Notes: generated by a model not told the origin, from the sequence alone. DNA of 64,000 nucleotides from Streptomyces bungoensis (GCF_001514215.1 NZ_KQ948866.1:1-64000), one strand, 5' to 3'. Shown: positions 16,635 through 26,278, counted from the first letter of the stretch. Translations and numbers: made by a program.

Positions 16635-17329
16635 CGCAGGAGCAGCGGGCCATCCGGGTGCTGGTGGTGGAGGACGACCCGGTGGCCGCCGACGCGCACG
16701 TGATGTACGTCGGCCGGGTGCCGGGATTCGTCGCGGTGGGCAAGGCGCACACCGGGGCGGAGGCACGGCGGATCCTGGACCGCACGCCAGTGGACCTGCT
16801 GCTGCTGGACCTGCACCTGCCCGACGTGCACGGGCTGCAGCTCGCCCGGTCGCTGCGGGCCGCGGGGCACCACGCGGACGTGATAGCGGTGACGTCGGCC
16901 CGGGACCTGGCGGTCGTCCGGGAAGGGGTCTCCCTCGGGGTCGTCCAGTACGTGCTCAAGCCGTTCACGTTCGCGACCCTGCGGGACCGGCTGGTGCGCT
17001 ACGCCGAGTTCCACGCGGCCGTGGGCGAGGCGAGCGGCCAGGACGAGGTCGACCGGGCCCTGGCCGTCCTGCGGGCCCCCTCCCCCGCCGCGCTGCCCAA
17101 GGGCCTGAGCGGACCCACCCTGGAGCGGGTCACCGGGGCGCTGCGCGAGGCCTCGGAGGGCGTCACGGCGACGGGCGTCGCGGAGACCGTGGGCATCTCC
17201 CGGATCACCGCGCGACGGTACCTGGAGCACCTGGTCGAGGCGGGCCGGGCGGCGCGCAAGCCGTTGTACGGGCAGGTGGGGCGGCCGGAGCTGGTGTACC
17301 GGTGGGTGCGGGGCGACGCGGGCCGCTGA
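16631..17329 (+). CDS. CitB/DcuR-type response regulator
   Basis: 232 aa. Receiver domain with the acidic pair in VVEDDP, phosphoacceptor D60 (LLLLDLHLPDVHG) and the Lys in VLKPFTF. The C-terminal domain contains GVAETVGISRITARRYLEHL, the helix-turn-helix typical of the CitB branch. The ATG lies in an ATGA overlap with the kinase stop. Predicted to activate dctA when phosphorylated; the target sites are unproven. Confidence 0.92.
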   Translation: MTQEQRAIRVLVVEDDPVAADAHVMYVGRVPGFVAVGKAHTGAEARRILDRTPVDLLLLDLHLPDVHGLQLARSLRAAGHHADVIAVTSARDLAVVREGVSLGVVQYVLKPFTFATLRDRLVRYAEFHAAVGEASGQDEVDRALAVLRAPSPAALPKGLSGPTLERVTGALREASEGVTATGVAETVGISRITARRYLEHLVEAGRAARKPLYGQVGRPELVYRWVRGDAGR

Positions 17330-17445
17330 GCGGGCCGACGGAGGAACGAACGACCGGAACCGCGCGCGCCGTGCGTTCCTACAACCGGTGATCCTGTCGA
17401 AACGGACCGTAGCCACCGCCGGGCGGCGCCCCTAGCTTGTGCCGG

Positions 17446-18141
17446 GTGCGCCAAGCCCCCGCCCCGCTCCCGTTCGACGCCCGGGCCGCCCGCAGGCTGC
17501 GTGCCGCGCTCGGCATGGGCCCCGAGCACGTCGCCCACGGCATCCGCGCCTCGTACGGGCTGCCGTACGTCACGCCTGACCTCGTCGTCGCCTGGGAGCG
17601 CGGGGCCGCCCGTCCCGGGGACGCCGAGCTCACCGCCCTCGCGGGCGTGCTGTGGTGTTCGCCCGGCGACCTCATCGGCCGGCCCCGGACCCTGCGCGAG
17701 CACCGCATCGCCCGCGCCGTCGCGCCGCAGGACGTGGCCCGCGCGGTCGGCATGGACCTGCGCGCGTACCTGCGGGCGGAGGAGAGCGGGCAGTGGCGCG
17801 GCACCGAGCGGCAGGCGGCCGGGCTGGCCCGGGTGCTGGACCTCGCTCTGCCGGACCTCGTGGCCGTCACGGGCCGCGAGGAGCGGCTCGCCGGGCTGCT
17901 GCACAGCGCGGTGACCACCCGCTGGCAGGCGTACGTACGCCCGGTGGCGAGGCTCACGGGCCTCGACCGGGGCGTCCTGGCGGGCGCCCTGCGGGGACTG
18001 CACGAGGACTACCAGGGCCACATGGCCGCCACCCTCGGCTGGGGTGGCGGCGGCAGCGGCGCGAGCGAGTCCGGGAAGGCGTTCCTCGACCGGATCGTCG
18101 AGAACTTCTGGACGGCGGTCGGGGCCGGGGCCGGTCAGTAG
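17446..18141 (+). CDS. XRE-like helix-turn-helix protein
   Basis: 231 aa from GTG at 17446. Two weak helix-turn-helix-like halves can be seen: MGPEHVAHGIRASYG ... VVAWERGAARPGD near residues 25-60 and VAPQDVARAVGMDLRAYLRAEE near 90-115. The rest is helical and the C-terminus is glycine-rich. No ribosome site is visible; TAGCTT ends 7 nt before the GTG, so the mRNA may be leaderless. The stop overlaps the convergent pfkA stop by 7 bp. Regulatory target unknown. Confidence 0.75.
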   Translation: MRQAPAPLPFDARAARRLRAALGMGPEHVAHGIRASYGLPYVTPDLVVAWERGAARPGDAELTALAGVLWCSPGDLIGRPRTLREHRIARAVAPQDVARAVGMDLRAYLRAEESGQWRGTERQAAGLARVLDLALPDLVAVTGREERLAGLLHSAVTTRWQAYVRPVARLTGLDRGVLAGALRGLHEDYQGHMAATLGWGGGGSGASESGKAFLDRIVENFWTAVGAGAGQ

Positions 18142-19160
18142 ACCGACTCGGCCTCGATCATCCGGTCCTTGGGCACCGTCTTCAGCTCGGTGACCGCCTC
18201 GGCGAGCGGCACCATGACGATGTCGTTGCCGCGCAGCGCCGTCATCCTGCCGAAGTCGCCGCGATGGGCGGCCTCGATCGCGTGCCAGCCGAAGCGGGTG
18301 GCGAGGACGCGGTCGTAGGCGGTGGGGACGCCGCCGCGCTGGACGTGGCCGAGGATGACCGGCTTGGCCTCCTTGCCCAGGCGCCGCTCCAGCTCGTAGG
18401 CCAGCGCGGTGCCGATGCCCTGGAAGCGCTCGTGGCCGTACTGGTCGATCTCGCCCTTGCCGTAGTCCATGGTGCCCTCGGTGGGGTGGGCGCCCTCGGC
18501 GACGCAGATGACCGCGAACTTCTTGCCGCGGGCGAACCGCTCCTCGACCATCTTGACCAGGTCGGCGGGGTCGAAGGGGCGCTCGGGCAGGCAGATGCCG
18601 TGGGCGCCGGCGGCCATGCCGGACTCCAGGGCGATCCAGCCGGCGTGCCGGCCCATGACCTCCACGACCATCACCCGCTGGTGGGACTCGGCGGTGGTCT
18701 TCAGGCGGTCCATCGCCTCGGTGGCGACGCCGACGGCGGTGTCGAAGCCGAAGGTCCGGTCGGTGCTGGAGATGTCGTTGTCGATCGTCTTGGGGACCCC
18801 GACGACCGGCAGACCGGCGTCGGAGAGCATGCGGGCCGCGGTCAGTGTGCCCTCGCCACCGATCGGGATCAGGACGTCGATGCCGAACTCCTCGGCCATG
18901 TCGGTGGCCCGCTCGCAGGCCTCGCGCAGCCGGTCGCGCTCCAGGCGGGAGGAGCCGAGGATCGTGCCGCCCCGGGCCAGGATGCCGCTGACCCCGTCCA
19001 GGTCGAGGGTCCGGTAGTGGCGGTCGAGCAGACCCCGGTAACCGTCCTCGAAGCCGATGACCTCGTCGCCGTACTGCGCCACCGCCCGGTGCACGACCGA
19101 ACGGATCACGGCGTTCAGGCCGGGGCAGTCGCCGCCTGCGGTGAGAACTCCGATGCGCAT
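18135..19160 (-). CDS. pfkA: 6-phosphofructokinase
   Basis: 341 aa. Phosphorylates fructose 6-phosphate, the committed step of glycolysis. Substrate and catalytic motifs are intact: GGDCPGLN at the start, PKTIDNDI with catalytic D127, and MGRHAGWIAL. At the phosphoryl-donor site the protein has G104 (ATP-type; PPi enzymes have Asp) with K124 (the PPi-type residue) and E103 in place of the usual Asp. That G104/K124 combination is known in ATP-dependent actinobacterial PFKs. Starts with ATG at 19160, divergent from pta across a 191-nt gap. Confidence 0.95.
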   Translation of the reverse strand: MRIGVLTAGGDCPGLNAVIRSVVHRAVAQYGDEVIGFEDGYRGLLDRHYRTLDLDGVSGILARGGTILGSSRLERDRLREACERATDMAEEFGIDVLIPIGGEGTLTAARMLSDAGLPVVGVPKTIDNDISSTDRTFGFDTAVGVATEAMDRLKTTAESHQRVMVVEVMGRHAGWIALESGMAAGAHGICLPERPFDPADLVKMVEERFARGKKFAVICVAEGAHPTEGTMDYGKGEIDQYGHERFQGIGTALAYELERRLGKEAKPVILGHVQRGGVPTAYDRVLATRFGWHAIEAAHRGDFGRMTALRGNDIVMVPLAEAVTELKTVPKDRMIEAESVY

Positions 19161-19351
19161 CGTGCTGTGTCTCCTGCTCGCTGTCGGTGCCGGTGAGCCG
19201 ATGTCGATTCTTTCACGTCCGCCAGTGGGGTGACGCCCTGACGGGCGCCTTATCCGGCACGCGGGGTATTGTCAAGAGGGATCTGCTCACCTTGGTGGGC
19301 GATTTTTATGCCGACGGCAGCCGCACCCGACATGAGGAACGGAGTCGACAC

Positions 19352-21442
19352 GTGACGCGCAGCGTGTACGTGACCGGGATCGACCGCGGCGACGGCCGCC
19401 AGGTCGTGGAGCTGGGGTTCATGGAGCTCCTGACCCGGCAGGTCGACCGGGTGGGGGTCTTCCGCCCACTCGTCCACGACGGCCCCGATCGCCTGTTCGA
19501 GCTGTTGCGGGCGCGGTACCGCCTCGCGCAGGACCCGGCGACCGTCTACGGCATGGACTACCAGGAGGCGTCCGCCCTCCAGGCCGACCAGGGTACGGAC
19601 GAGCTGGTCTCGACGCTCGTCGACCGCTTCCACCTGGTGGCCCGGGACTACGACGTCGTACTCGTCCTCGGCACCGACTTCGCCGCCACCCAGCTGCCGG
19701 ACGAGCTGGCGCTGAACGCCCGCCTCGCCAACGAGTTCGGCGCCTCCGTGATCCCGGTGGTGGGCGGCCGCAAGCAGACGGCGGAGTCCGTGCTCGCCGA
19801 GACCCGCAACGCCTACCGCGCCTACGACTCACTCGGCTGCGACGTGCTGGCCGTGGTCACCAACCGGGTGGCCCGCGAGGAGCGCGACGAGATCGCCGCG
19901 CGGCTCGAGGGCCGCATGCCGGTGCCCTGCTACGTCGTTCCCGACGAGCCCGCGCTGTCCGCGCCCACGGTCTCCCAGATAGCCCAGGCCCTCGACGCGA
20001 AGGTGCTGCTCGGCGACGACTCGGGACTGGCCCGCGACGCCCTGGACTTCGTCTTCGGCGGCGCGACGCTGCCGAACTTCCTGGCCGCCCTGACCCCGGG
20101 CTGCCTGGTGGTGACCCCGGGCGACCGCGCCGACCTGGTCGTGGGCGCGCTGGCCGCGCACAGCGCCGGCACCCCGCCGATCGCCGGGGTGCTGCTGACC
20201 CTGGACGAGGTGCCGCGCGAGGAGATCCTCGCCCTGTCCGCCCGCCTCGCCCCGGGCACCCCGGTGATCTCGGTGTCCGGCAACAGCTTCCCGACCGCCG
20301 AGCAGCTGTTCTCCCTGGAGGGCAAGCTGAACGCGGCCACCCCGCGCAAGGCGGAGACCGCGCTCGGCCTGTTCGAGCGGTACGCCGACACCGCGGAACT
20401 GGCCCGCCGGGTCTCGGCGCCGAGCAGCGACCGGGTCACCCCGATGATGTTCGAGCACAAGCTGCTGGAGCAGGCCCGCTCCGACCGGCGCCGGGTGGTG
20501 CTGCCGGAGGGCACCGAGGAGCGCGTGCTGCACGCGGCCGAGGTGCTGCTGCGCCGGGGCGTGTGCGACCTGACGCTGCTGGGCCCGGTCGACCAGATCC
20601 GCAAGAAGGCCGCCGACCTGGGCCTCGACCTCGGCGACAGTCAGTTGATCGACCCGGCCACCTCCGAGCTGCGCGACGCCTTCGCCGAGCTGTACGCCCT
20701 GCTGCGCGCCCACCGGGGCGTGACGGTGGAGCTGGCGTACGACGTGGTGAGCGACGTGAACTACTTCGGCACGCTCATGGTCCAGGAGGGCCTGGCCGAC
20801 GGCATGGTGTCCGGCTCGGTGCACTCCACGGCGGCCACCATCCGGCCCGCCTTCGAGATCATCAAGACGCGGCCGGACGCGTCCATCGTCTCCTCGGTCT
20901 TCTTCATGTGCCTGGCCGACAAGGTGCTGGTCTACGGCGACTGCGCGGTCAACCCGGACCCCGACGCGCGGCAGCTCGCGGACATCGCCGTGCAGTCGGC
21001 GGTCACGGCGGCCCGGTTCGGCGTGGAGCCGCGGATCGCGATGCTGTCGTACTCCACGGGGACGTCCGGCTCGGGCGCCGACGTGGACAAGGTGCGCGAG
21101 GCCACCGAGCTGGTGCGTGAGCGGCGCCCCGACCTGAAGATCGAGGGGCCGATCCAGTACGACGCGGCCGTGGAGCCGTCCGTCGCCGCCACCAAGCTGC
21201 CCGGCTCGGAGGTGGCCGGACAGGCCACCGTGCTGATCTTCCCGGACCTCAACACCGGCAACAACACCTACAAGGCCGTGCAGCGCTCGGCCGGCGCGAT
21301 CGCCGTCGGCCCGGTCCTGCAGGGCCTGCGCAAGCCGGTCAACGACCTGTCCCGCGGCGCGCTCGTCCAGGACATCGTCAACACCGTCGCCATCACGGCG
21401 ATCCAGGCCCAGCACCCGAGCGAGAAGGCGTCCGAGCAGTGA
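19352..21442 (+). CDS. pta: phosphate acetyltransferase (long form)
   Basis: 696 aa. Interconverts acetyl-CoA and acetyl phosphate. N-terminal P-loop-like domain with a degenerate loop (VTGIDRGDGRQ, no GKT), a central DRTGG-type domain, and the catalytic PTA_PTB domain from about residue 370 (RRVVLPEGTEERVLHAAEV, then NYFGTLMVQEGLADGMVSG). GTG at 19352 follows GGAG by 7 nt; earlier in-frame codons lack a ribosome site. Overlaps ackA by 4 bp, forming the usual Pta-AckA overflow pair. Confidence 0.95.
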   Translation: MTRSVYVTGIDRGDGRQVVELGFMELLTRQVDRVGVFRPLVHDGPDRLFELLRARYRLAQDPATVYGMDYQEASALQADQGTDELVSTLVDRFHLVARDYDVVLVLGTDFAATQLPDELALNARLANEFGASVIPVVGGRKQTAESVLAETRNAYRAYDSLGCDVLAVVTNRVAREERDEIAARLEGRMPVPCYVVPDEPALSAPTVSQIAQALDAKVLLGDDSGLARDALDFVFGGATLPNFLAALTPGCLVVTPGDRADLVVGALAAHSAGTPPIAGVLLTLDEVPREEILALSARLAPGTPVISVSGNSFPTAEQLFSLEGKLNAATPRKAETALGLFERYADTAELARRVSAPSSDRVTPMMFEHKLLEQARSDRRRVVLPEGTEERVLHAAEVLLRRGVCDLTLLGPVDQIRKKAADLGLDLGDSQLIDPATSELRDAFAELYALLRAHRGVTVELAYDVVSDVNYFGTLMVQEGLADGMVSGSVHSTAATIRPAFEIIKTRPDASIVSSVFFMCLADKVLVYGDCAVNPDPDARQLADIAVQSAVTAARFGVEPRIAMLSYSTGTSGSGADVDKVREATELVRERRPDLKIEGPIQYDAAVEPSVAATKLPGSEVAGQATVLIFPDLNTGNNTYKAVQRSAGAIAVGPVLQGLRKPVNDLSRGALVQDIVNTVAITAIQAQHPSEKASEQ

Positions 21443-22677
21443 CCTCCCCCACCCGAGTCCTCGTCCTCAACTCCGGCTCCTCCTCGCTGAAGTACCAGCT
21501 GCTGGACATGCGGCACGACAGGCGGCTGGCGGTGGGCCTGGTCGAGCGCATCGGCGAGCAGACCTCCCGCCTGGAGCACACCTGCGTCACCAGCGGCGAC
21601 ACCCGCGAGCAGGACGGGCCGATCGCCGACCACGACGCTGCGCTGAAGGCGGTCGCCGAGGAGCTGTCCCGGGACGGCGTGGGCCTGGACTCCCCGGACC
21701 TGGCCGCGATCGGGCACCGGGTGGTGCACGGCGGCATGTTCTTCACCGAGCCGACCGTCATCGACGACGCCGTGCTCACCGAGATCGAGCGGCTGATCCC
21801 GGTCGCGCCGCTGCACAACCCGGCCAACCTCACCGGCATCCGCACCGCGCGGAGCCTGCGCCCCGACCTGCCCCAGGTGGCCGTGTTCGACACCGCCTTC
21901 CACACGACCATGCCGGAGTCGGCGGCGCGCTACGCGCTCGACCCCCGGATCGCCGACCGGTACCGGATCCGCCGCTACGGCTTCCACGGCACCTCCCACG
22001 CGTACGTCTCCCGGGAGACCGCGCGGCTGCTGGGCAGGGACCCGGCGGACGTGAACGTCATCGTGCTGCACCTGGGCAACGGCGCCTCGGCCTCCGCGGT
22101 CCGCGGGGGCCGGTGCGTGGACACCTCCATGGGGCTGACGCCCTTGGAGGGGCTGGTGATGGGTACGCGATCCGGTGATCTGGATCCGGCGGTCATCTTC
22201 CATTTGGAGCGTGTTGGCGGAATGTCCATGGACGAGATCGACACTCTTCTCAACAAGAGGAGCGGGTTGTTCGGTCTGTGCGGGGACAATGACATGCGGG
22301 AGATCCGCCGCCGGATCGACGAGGGCGACGAAGCGGCCGCACTCGCCTTCGACATTTACATTCACCGGCTCAGGAAGTACATCGGCGCCTATTGCGCGGT
22401 GCTCGGCCGGGTGGACGCGGTCGCGTTCACGGCCGGCGTCGGGGAGAACGCGGCGGCGGTGCGGGAGGCCGCGATCGCGGGCCTGGAGAGCATGGGCCTG
22501 GCGGTCGACGCCGGGCTGAACGCCGTCCGGAGCCGGGAGGCGCGGCTGATCTCGCCCGCCTCCGCGCGGGTCGCGGTAGCGGTGGTGCCGACGGACGAGG
22601 AACTGGAGATCGCCACGCAGACGTACGCACTGGTGGGAACCGGCGGGAAAGAAGAGCTGGGCAATACATCGGAGTAA
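21439..22677 (+). CDS. ackA: acetate kinase
   Basis: 412 aa. Makes ATP and acetate from acetyl phosphate and ADP, or the reverse. Signature segments are present: VLVLNSGSSSLKYQLLD, FDTAFHTTMPE, YGFHGTSHAYV and GNGASASAV. GTG start inside a GTGA overlap with the pta stop. The stretch about 22155-22390 uses A/T-ending codons far more often than the rest of the gene, although the protein sequence there is conserved (MGTRSGDLDP, then IHRLRKYIGAY). Confidence 0.96.
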   Translation: MTSPTRVLVLNSGSSSLKYQLLDMRHDRRLAVGLVERIGEQTSRLEHTCVTSGDTREQDGPIADHDAALKAVAEELSRDGVGLDSPDLAAIGHRVVHGGMFFTEPTVIDDAVLTEIERLIPVAPLHNPANLTGIRTARSLRPDLPQVAVFDTAFHTTMPESAARYALDPRIADRYRIRRYGFHGTSHAYVSRETARLLGRDPADVNVIVLHLGNGASASAVRGGRCVDTSMGLTPLEGLVMGTRSGDLDPAVIFHLERVGGMSMDEIDTLLNKRSGLFGLCGDNDMREIRRRIDEGDEAAALAFDIYIHRLRKYIGAYCAVLGRVDAVAFTAGVGENAAAVREAAIAGLESMGLAVDAGLNAVRSREARLISPASARVAVAVVPTDEELEIATQTYALVGTGGKEELGNTSE

Positions 22678-22759
22678 CACGCCTGAGCGCGCGTCCGCCC
22701 ATTTGTATCTTCCGCCAGACGGAATATTCCGCAGCGAAACAAACCGATAGGATCGCCCC

Positions 22760-24184
22760 ATGCGCCGTTCGAAAATCGTCTGTACTCTCGGCCCCGCGGT
22801 CGACTCCCACGAAAAGCTCGTCGCCATGATCGAGGCGGGCATGAACGTGGCCCGCTTCAACTTCAGCCACGGCTCCCACGCCGAGCACCAGTCGCGGTAC
22901 GACCGCGTCCGGGCCGCCGCCAAGGAGACCGGCCGGCCCATCGGCGTCCTCGCCGACCTGCAGGGCCCGAAGATCCGCCTGGAGACCTTCGCCGAGGGCC
23001 CGGTCGAGCTGGAGCGCGGTGACGAGTTCGTCATCACGACCGAGGACGTGCCGGGTGACAAGCAGATCTGCGGCACGACGTACAAGGGCCTGCCGGGCGA
23101 CGTCTCGCGCGGCGACCAGATCCTGATCAACGACGGCAACGTCGAGCTGAAGGTCGTGGACGTCGAGGGCCCGCGGGTGAAGACGATCGTCATCGAGGGC
23201 GGCGTCGTCTCCGACCACAAGGGCATCAACCTGCCCGGTGCGGCCGTCAACGTGCCCGCGCTGTCCGAGAAGGACGTGGAGGACCTGCGGTTCGCGCTGC
23301 GCATGGGCTGCGACATGGTCGCGCTGTCCTTCGTCCGGGACGCCAAGGACGTCGCCGACGTGCACCGCGTGATGGACGAGGAGGGCCGCCGGGTCCCGGT
23401 CATCGCCAAGGTGGAGAAGCCGCAGGCGGTGGAGAACATGGAGGACGTCGTCGCGGCGTTCGACGCCGTGATGGTGGCCCGGGGCGACCTCGCCGTCGAG
23501 TACCCGCTCGAGAAGGTCCCCATGGTGCAGAAGCGCCTGATCGAGCTGTGCCGGCGCAACGCCAAGCCGGTGATCGTGGCGACCCAGATGATGGAGTCGA
23601 TGATCACCAACTCCCGGCCGACCCGCGCCGAGGCCTCCGACGTGGCCAACGCGATCCTGGACGGCGCCGACGCGGTCATGCTGTCCGCCGAGTCCTCCGT
23701 GGGCGCCTACCCGGTCGAGACGGTCAAGACCATGTCGAAGATCGTCACGGCGGCCGAGCAGGAGCTGCTCTCCAAGGGCCTGCAGCCGCTCGTGCCCGGC
23801 AAGAAGCCGCGCACCCAGGGCGGTTCGGTGGCCCGTGCGGCCTGCGAGATCGCCGACTTCCTCGGCGGCAAGGGCCTGATCGCCTTCACCAAGTCCGGCG
23901 ACACCGCCCGCCGCCTGTCCCGCTACCGCGCGGCGCAGCCGATCCTCGCCTTCACCACCGACGAGGCCAGCCGCAACCAGCTGACCCTCAGCTGGGGCGT
24001 GGAGCCGCACGTCGTCCCGTTCGTGAACAGCACCGACGAGATGGTCGACCTGGTCGACCAGGAGGTCGTCAAGCTGGGCCGCTTCAACCCCGGCGACATC
24101 GTCATCATCACCGCCGGCTCGCCCCCCGGCGTCCCCGGCACCACCAACATGGTCCGCGTCCACCACCTGGGCGAGACGGGCTGA
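22760..24184 (+). CDS. pyk: pyruvate kinase
   Basis: 474 aa. Converts phosphoenolpyruvate and ADP to pyruvate and ATP. Visible: RRSKIVCTLGPAVDS, MNVARFNFSHG, the catalytic VIAKVEKPQAVENM, and the signature MESMITNSRPTRAEASDVAN. The 82-nt gap after ackA holds TTCCG-CCAGA-CGGAA (22710-22724) and TAGGAT (22748-22753). That hexamer can be read either as a -10 giving a leaderless transcript (6 nt to ATG) or as an AGGA ribosome site, so independent expression from pta-ackA is likely but not certain. Confidence 0.95.
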   Translation: MRRSKIVCTLGPAVDSHEKLVAMIEAGMNVARFNFSHGSHAEHQSRYDRVRAAAKETGRPIGVLADLQGPKIRLETFAEGPVELERGDEFVITTEDVPGDKQICGTTYKGLPGDVSRGDQILINDGNVELKVVDVEGPRVKTIVIEGGVVSDHKGINLPGAAVNVPALSEKDVEDLRFALRMGCDMVALSFVRDAKDVADVHRVMDEEGRRVPVIAKVEKPQAVENMEDVVAAFDAVMVARGDLAVEYPLEKVPMVQKRLIELCRRNAKPVIVATQMMESMITNSRPTRAEASDVANAILDGADAVMLSAESSVGAYPVETVKTMSKIVTAAEQELLSKGLQPLVPGKKPRTQGGSVARAACEIADFLGGKGLIAFTKSGDTARRLSRYRAAQPILAFTTDEASRNQLTLSWGVEPHVVPFVNSTDEMVDLVDQEVVKLGRFNPGDIVIITAGSPPGVPGTTNMVRVHHLGETG

Positions 24185-24210
24185 CGCCGGCCCGAGGGCA
24201 CCGCGCAAGG

Positions 24211-24251
24211 CCGTGGCCCGGCTCTCCCGCCAGGGGAGGGCCGGGCCACGG
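24211..24251. terminator. terminator after pyk
   Basis: Stem CCGTGGCCCGGC pairs with its exact complement at 24240-24251 and continues imperfectly through CTCCC/GGGAG, loop GCCA. Lies between convergent stops of pyk and the secreted-protein gene. Confidence 0.85.
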
Positions 24252-24284
24252 TGTTGCGGCTCCCGGAAGGGCTTGTGCGACCGC

Positions 24285-25613
24285 TCAGTCGGTCACGTAC
24301 TGACGCATACCGGGGATGGTCAGGTTGCCGCCGAACTGGGCCGCCTGGACCACGTGGACCTTGGTCATGTAGATCAGCGGGATGTTCAGCGGGGGCGGGC
24401 TGTCGGGACTGAAGGTGACGTGGACCAGCCCCAGCAGGTTCCCCGAGATGCTCTCGGTGTACATCACGGTGTCGCCCCCGCGGATCTTCGACGTGGAGCC
24501 CTCCGCCGCCTGCACGTGGTACGTCTTGCCCGACTGCTTGTCCTTCACGATCTGGTGCAGGTCATCGATGTCGGTGCCGCCCGAGATGACGTACTTGAGC
24601 ACCTTCTTGACAGCGCCGCTGGCGGTCCTGACCTCAACGATGCCCTTGTAGTCCGCGCCCTTGAGCGTCAGCGCACTGGCGTCCAGGTACCACGGGTCGT
24701 CCGCCACCCGCACCTTGTTGTCGACGCCGCCCACCGCGTCGGTGGCCACCGGGCAGTCCGCCGCCGGCGTCGTGGAGCTCGCCGAGGGGCTGGGCGTGGC
24801 CGAGGCCGCCGCGTCCTTGACCGCCTGGGTGGTGTCCTGGGCCGTCTTGGAGACCTTGTCGGTGGTGCCCTTCACGGTGTCCCCGACCGTCTTGGCCGCC
24901 TTGGAGGCGGTGTCCTTGACGGTGCCGGTGACACTGCCCGTGCCCGAGGACGAGGAGTCCGGCGAGGACGACGTGGCGGACGCCGACGGGGACGGGGACG
25001 CGGACGGCGTCGGGCTCGCGGTCGTACCGGAGTCCTTGGTGCCGCCGGTGAGCACGTTGCCGATCGTGTCGCCGATGGTGTCCAGCAGGCCGCCGCCGCC
25101 GCTCTGGGACGCCGAGGGGGTCGGCGTGGCCGTGTCGCCGGAGCCCGAGGAGCCCGAACCCGGGTCGGAGGACCCGGAGGTCGCCGTCGGCTCGGGGGTG
25201 GACTTGTCGCCGGAACCTGAATCCGGCGAAGAGGTCCTGCCCGAGTCCTTCGTGTCCTTGGAGGTCGTCGGGGCCTTGGTGGCGGCGCTCGCCGTGGGGG
25301 TCGGCGTCGCCGTGCCACCGGACTCGCTCGCGGACGGCGACGGCGAGGACGAGGAGTCCAGCGCCTTGACGCAGTCCGTGTAGTCCGCGGCCTTCTGGCT
25401 GTTGGACGTCCCGGCGCTGTCCGCGATCGCGAGCGACGACGTGAAGCCCAGGCCCATCAGCACGGCCGTCGGCATCGCCACGGAGGCTATCGCCTTGCCG
25501 GCCGGCATGTGGAACCTGACGAACAGCGGCCTCCTGGGGGCCGCGTGGCGGGGCCCGGTTCTCGCACGGGAGCCGTCCACATCGGCCCCGTGGGTCACCT
25601 CGTCAGCCGGCAC
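24285..25613 (-). CDS. secreted Ser/Thr/Pro-rich protein of the DUF6230/DUF6114 module
   Basis: 442 aa from GTG at 25613, GGGAGG 4 nt upstream, overlapping the DUF6114 stop by 11 bp. A long arginine-rich n-region (APRRPLFVRF, weakly Tat-like) precedes the hydrophobic core and an Ala-X-Ala type site (SLAIA before DSAG, about residue 65). Residues about 85-290 are a low-complexity Ser/Thr/Pro/Gly region with several SPSPSAS runs and a helical KDTASKAAKTVGDTVKG segment. The C-terminal 150 residues form a compact, presumably folded domain (VRVADDPWYLDASALTLKG ... IPGMRQYVTD). Function unknown; the layout suggests a wall-spanning surface protein. Confidence 0.8.
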   Translation of the reverse strand: MPADEVTHGADVDGSRARTGPRHAAPRRPLFVRFHMPAGKAIASVAMPTAVLMGLGFTSSLAIADSAGTSNSQKAADYTDCVKALDSSSSPSPSASESGGTATPTPTASAATKAPTTSKDTKDSGRTSSPDSGSGDKSTPEPTATSGSSDPGSGSSGSGDTATPTPSASQSGGGGLLDTIGDTIGNVLTGGTKDSGTTASPTPSASPSPSASATSSSPDSSSSGTGSVTGTVKDTASKAAKTVGDTVKGTTDKVSKTAQDTTQAVKDAAASATPSPSASSTTPAADCPVATDAVGGVDNKVRVADDPWYLDASALTLKGADYKGIVEVRTASGAVKKVLKYVISGGTDIDDLHQIVKDKQSGKTYHVQAAEGSTSKIRGGDTVMYTESISGNLLGLVHVTFSPDSPPPLNIPLIYMTKVHVVQAAQFGGNLTIPGMRQYVTD

Positions 25614-26157
25614 TGTGCCTCCCGTTCGCCCCGTTGGCCGGGCTCGTTCCTGACAGGTCGTTCGACTCTTCCACCACGCCCTGGTCCTGGTACGACAGCG
25701 GTGCGGCCTCGGGGGCGGCGCCCTCGCCCGGTTCCGCCCCGGCCGGCGGCTCCGGCTGCGGCGGCGCGCCCGGCGCCCAGGAGACGGCCAGCGCGCCGCC
25801 CACGAGGGCCAGGAGGAAGCCGACGATGAAACCACCGAAGTTGGACACGGGAAGGGACACCAGCGCCAGCAGGATCGCGGCCACGCCGGCGAACGTCCGC
25901 ACGTGCTTCTGGAACCAGAGGGTGAAGCCCAGGACGATGAGCAGCACGCCGATGATCAGGGACCCGGCTCCCGCAGTGGTGGACATCGCAAGCGTCAGAT
26001 GACCGAGCTGGAGGTGGTAGTACGGGAAGTAAATGATCGGAAAGCCGCCGAGCATGACGAACAGGCCGGCCCAGAACGGCCGGGTGCCCCGCCAGGCGCG
26101 GAACTGCGACCTCCGGCGATCGAACTGGCCGGATGCGGCAGGAGTCTCGGCGCTCAT
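25603..26157 (-). CDS. DUF6114-type membrane protein
   Basis: 184 aa. Four hydrophobic segments: ARPFW-type first helix (GLFVMLGGFPIIYF), LTLAMSTTAGAGSLIIGVLL, VAAILLALVSLPVS and GGFIVGFLLALVGGALAVSW. The C-terminal 50 residues are Pro/Glu-rich and cytoplasmic or exposed. ATG at 26157 with AGGGAGC 6 nt upstream. Middle gene of a DUF6230-DUF6114-secreted protein series on the minus strand. Function unknown. Confidence 0.82.
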   Translation of the reverse strand: MSAETPAASGQFDRRRSQFRAWRGTRPFWAGLFVMLGGFPIIYFPYYHLQLGHLTLAMSTTAGAGSLIIGVLLIVLGFTLWFQKHVRTFAGVAAILLALVSLPVSNFGGFIVGFLLALVGGALAVSWAPGAPPQPEPPAGAEPGEGAAPEAAPLSYQDQGVVEESNDLSGTSPANGANGRHSAG

Positions 26158-26246
26158 GGAAAGCTCCCTGGTGCGGCTTGCTGTATTGGGGGGTCGTACG
26201 TGCGACGGAGATGTGGGGGGCGCGTGCAGACGCGGGTGACGGTGCA

Positions 26247-26278
26247 ACGGGCGGGAGGTCCGTCGGCCCCCCGCCCGT
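26247..26278 (-). terminator. intercistronic hairpin between DUF6230 and DUF6114
   Basis: ACGGGCGGG pairs with CCCGCCCGT across a short, partly paired centre. Lying between co-oriented genes 131 nt apart, it probably attenuates transcription so that the first gene is more abundant. Confidence 0.55.
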
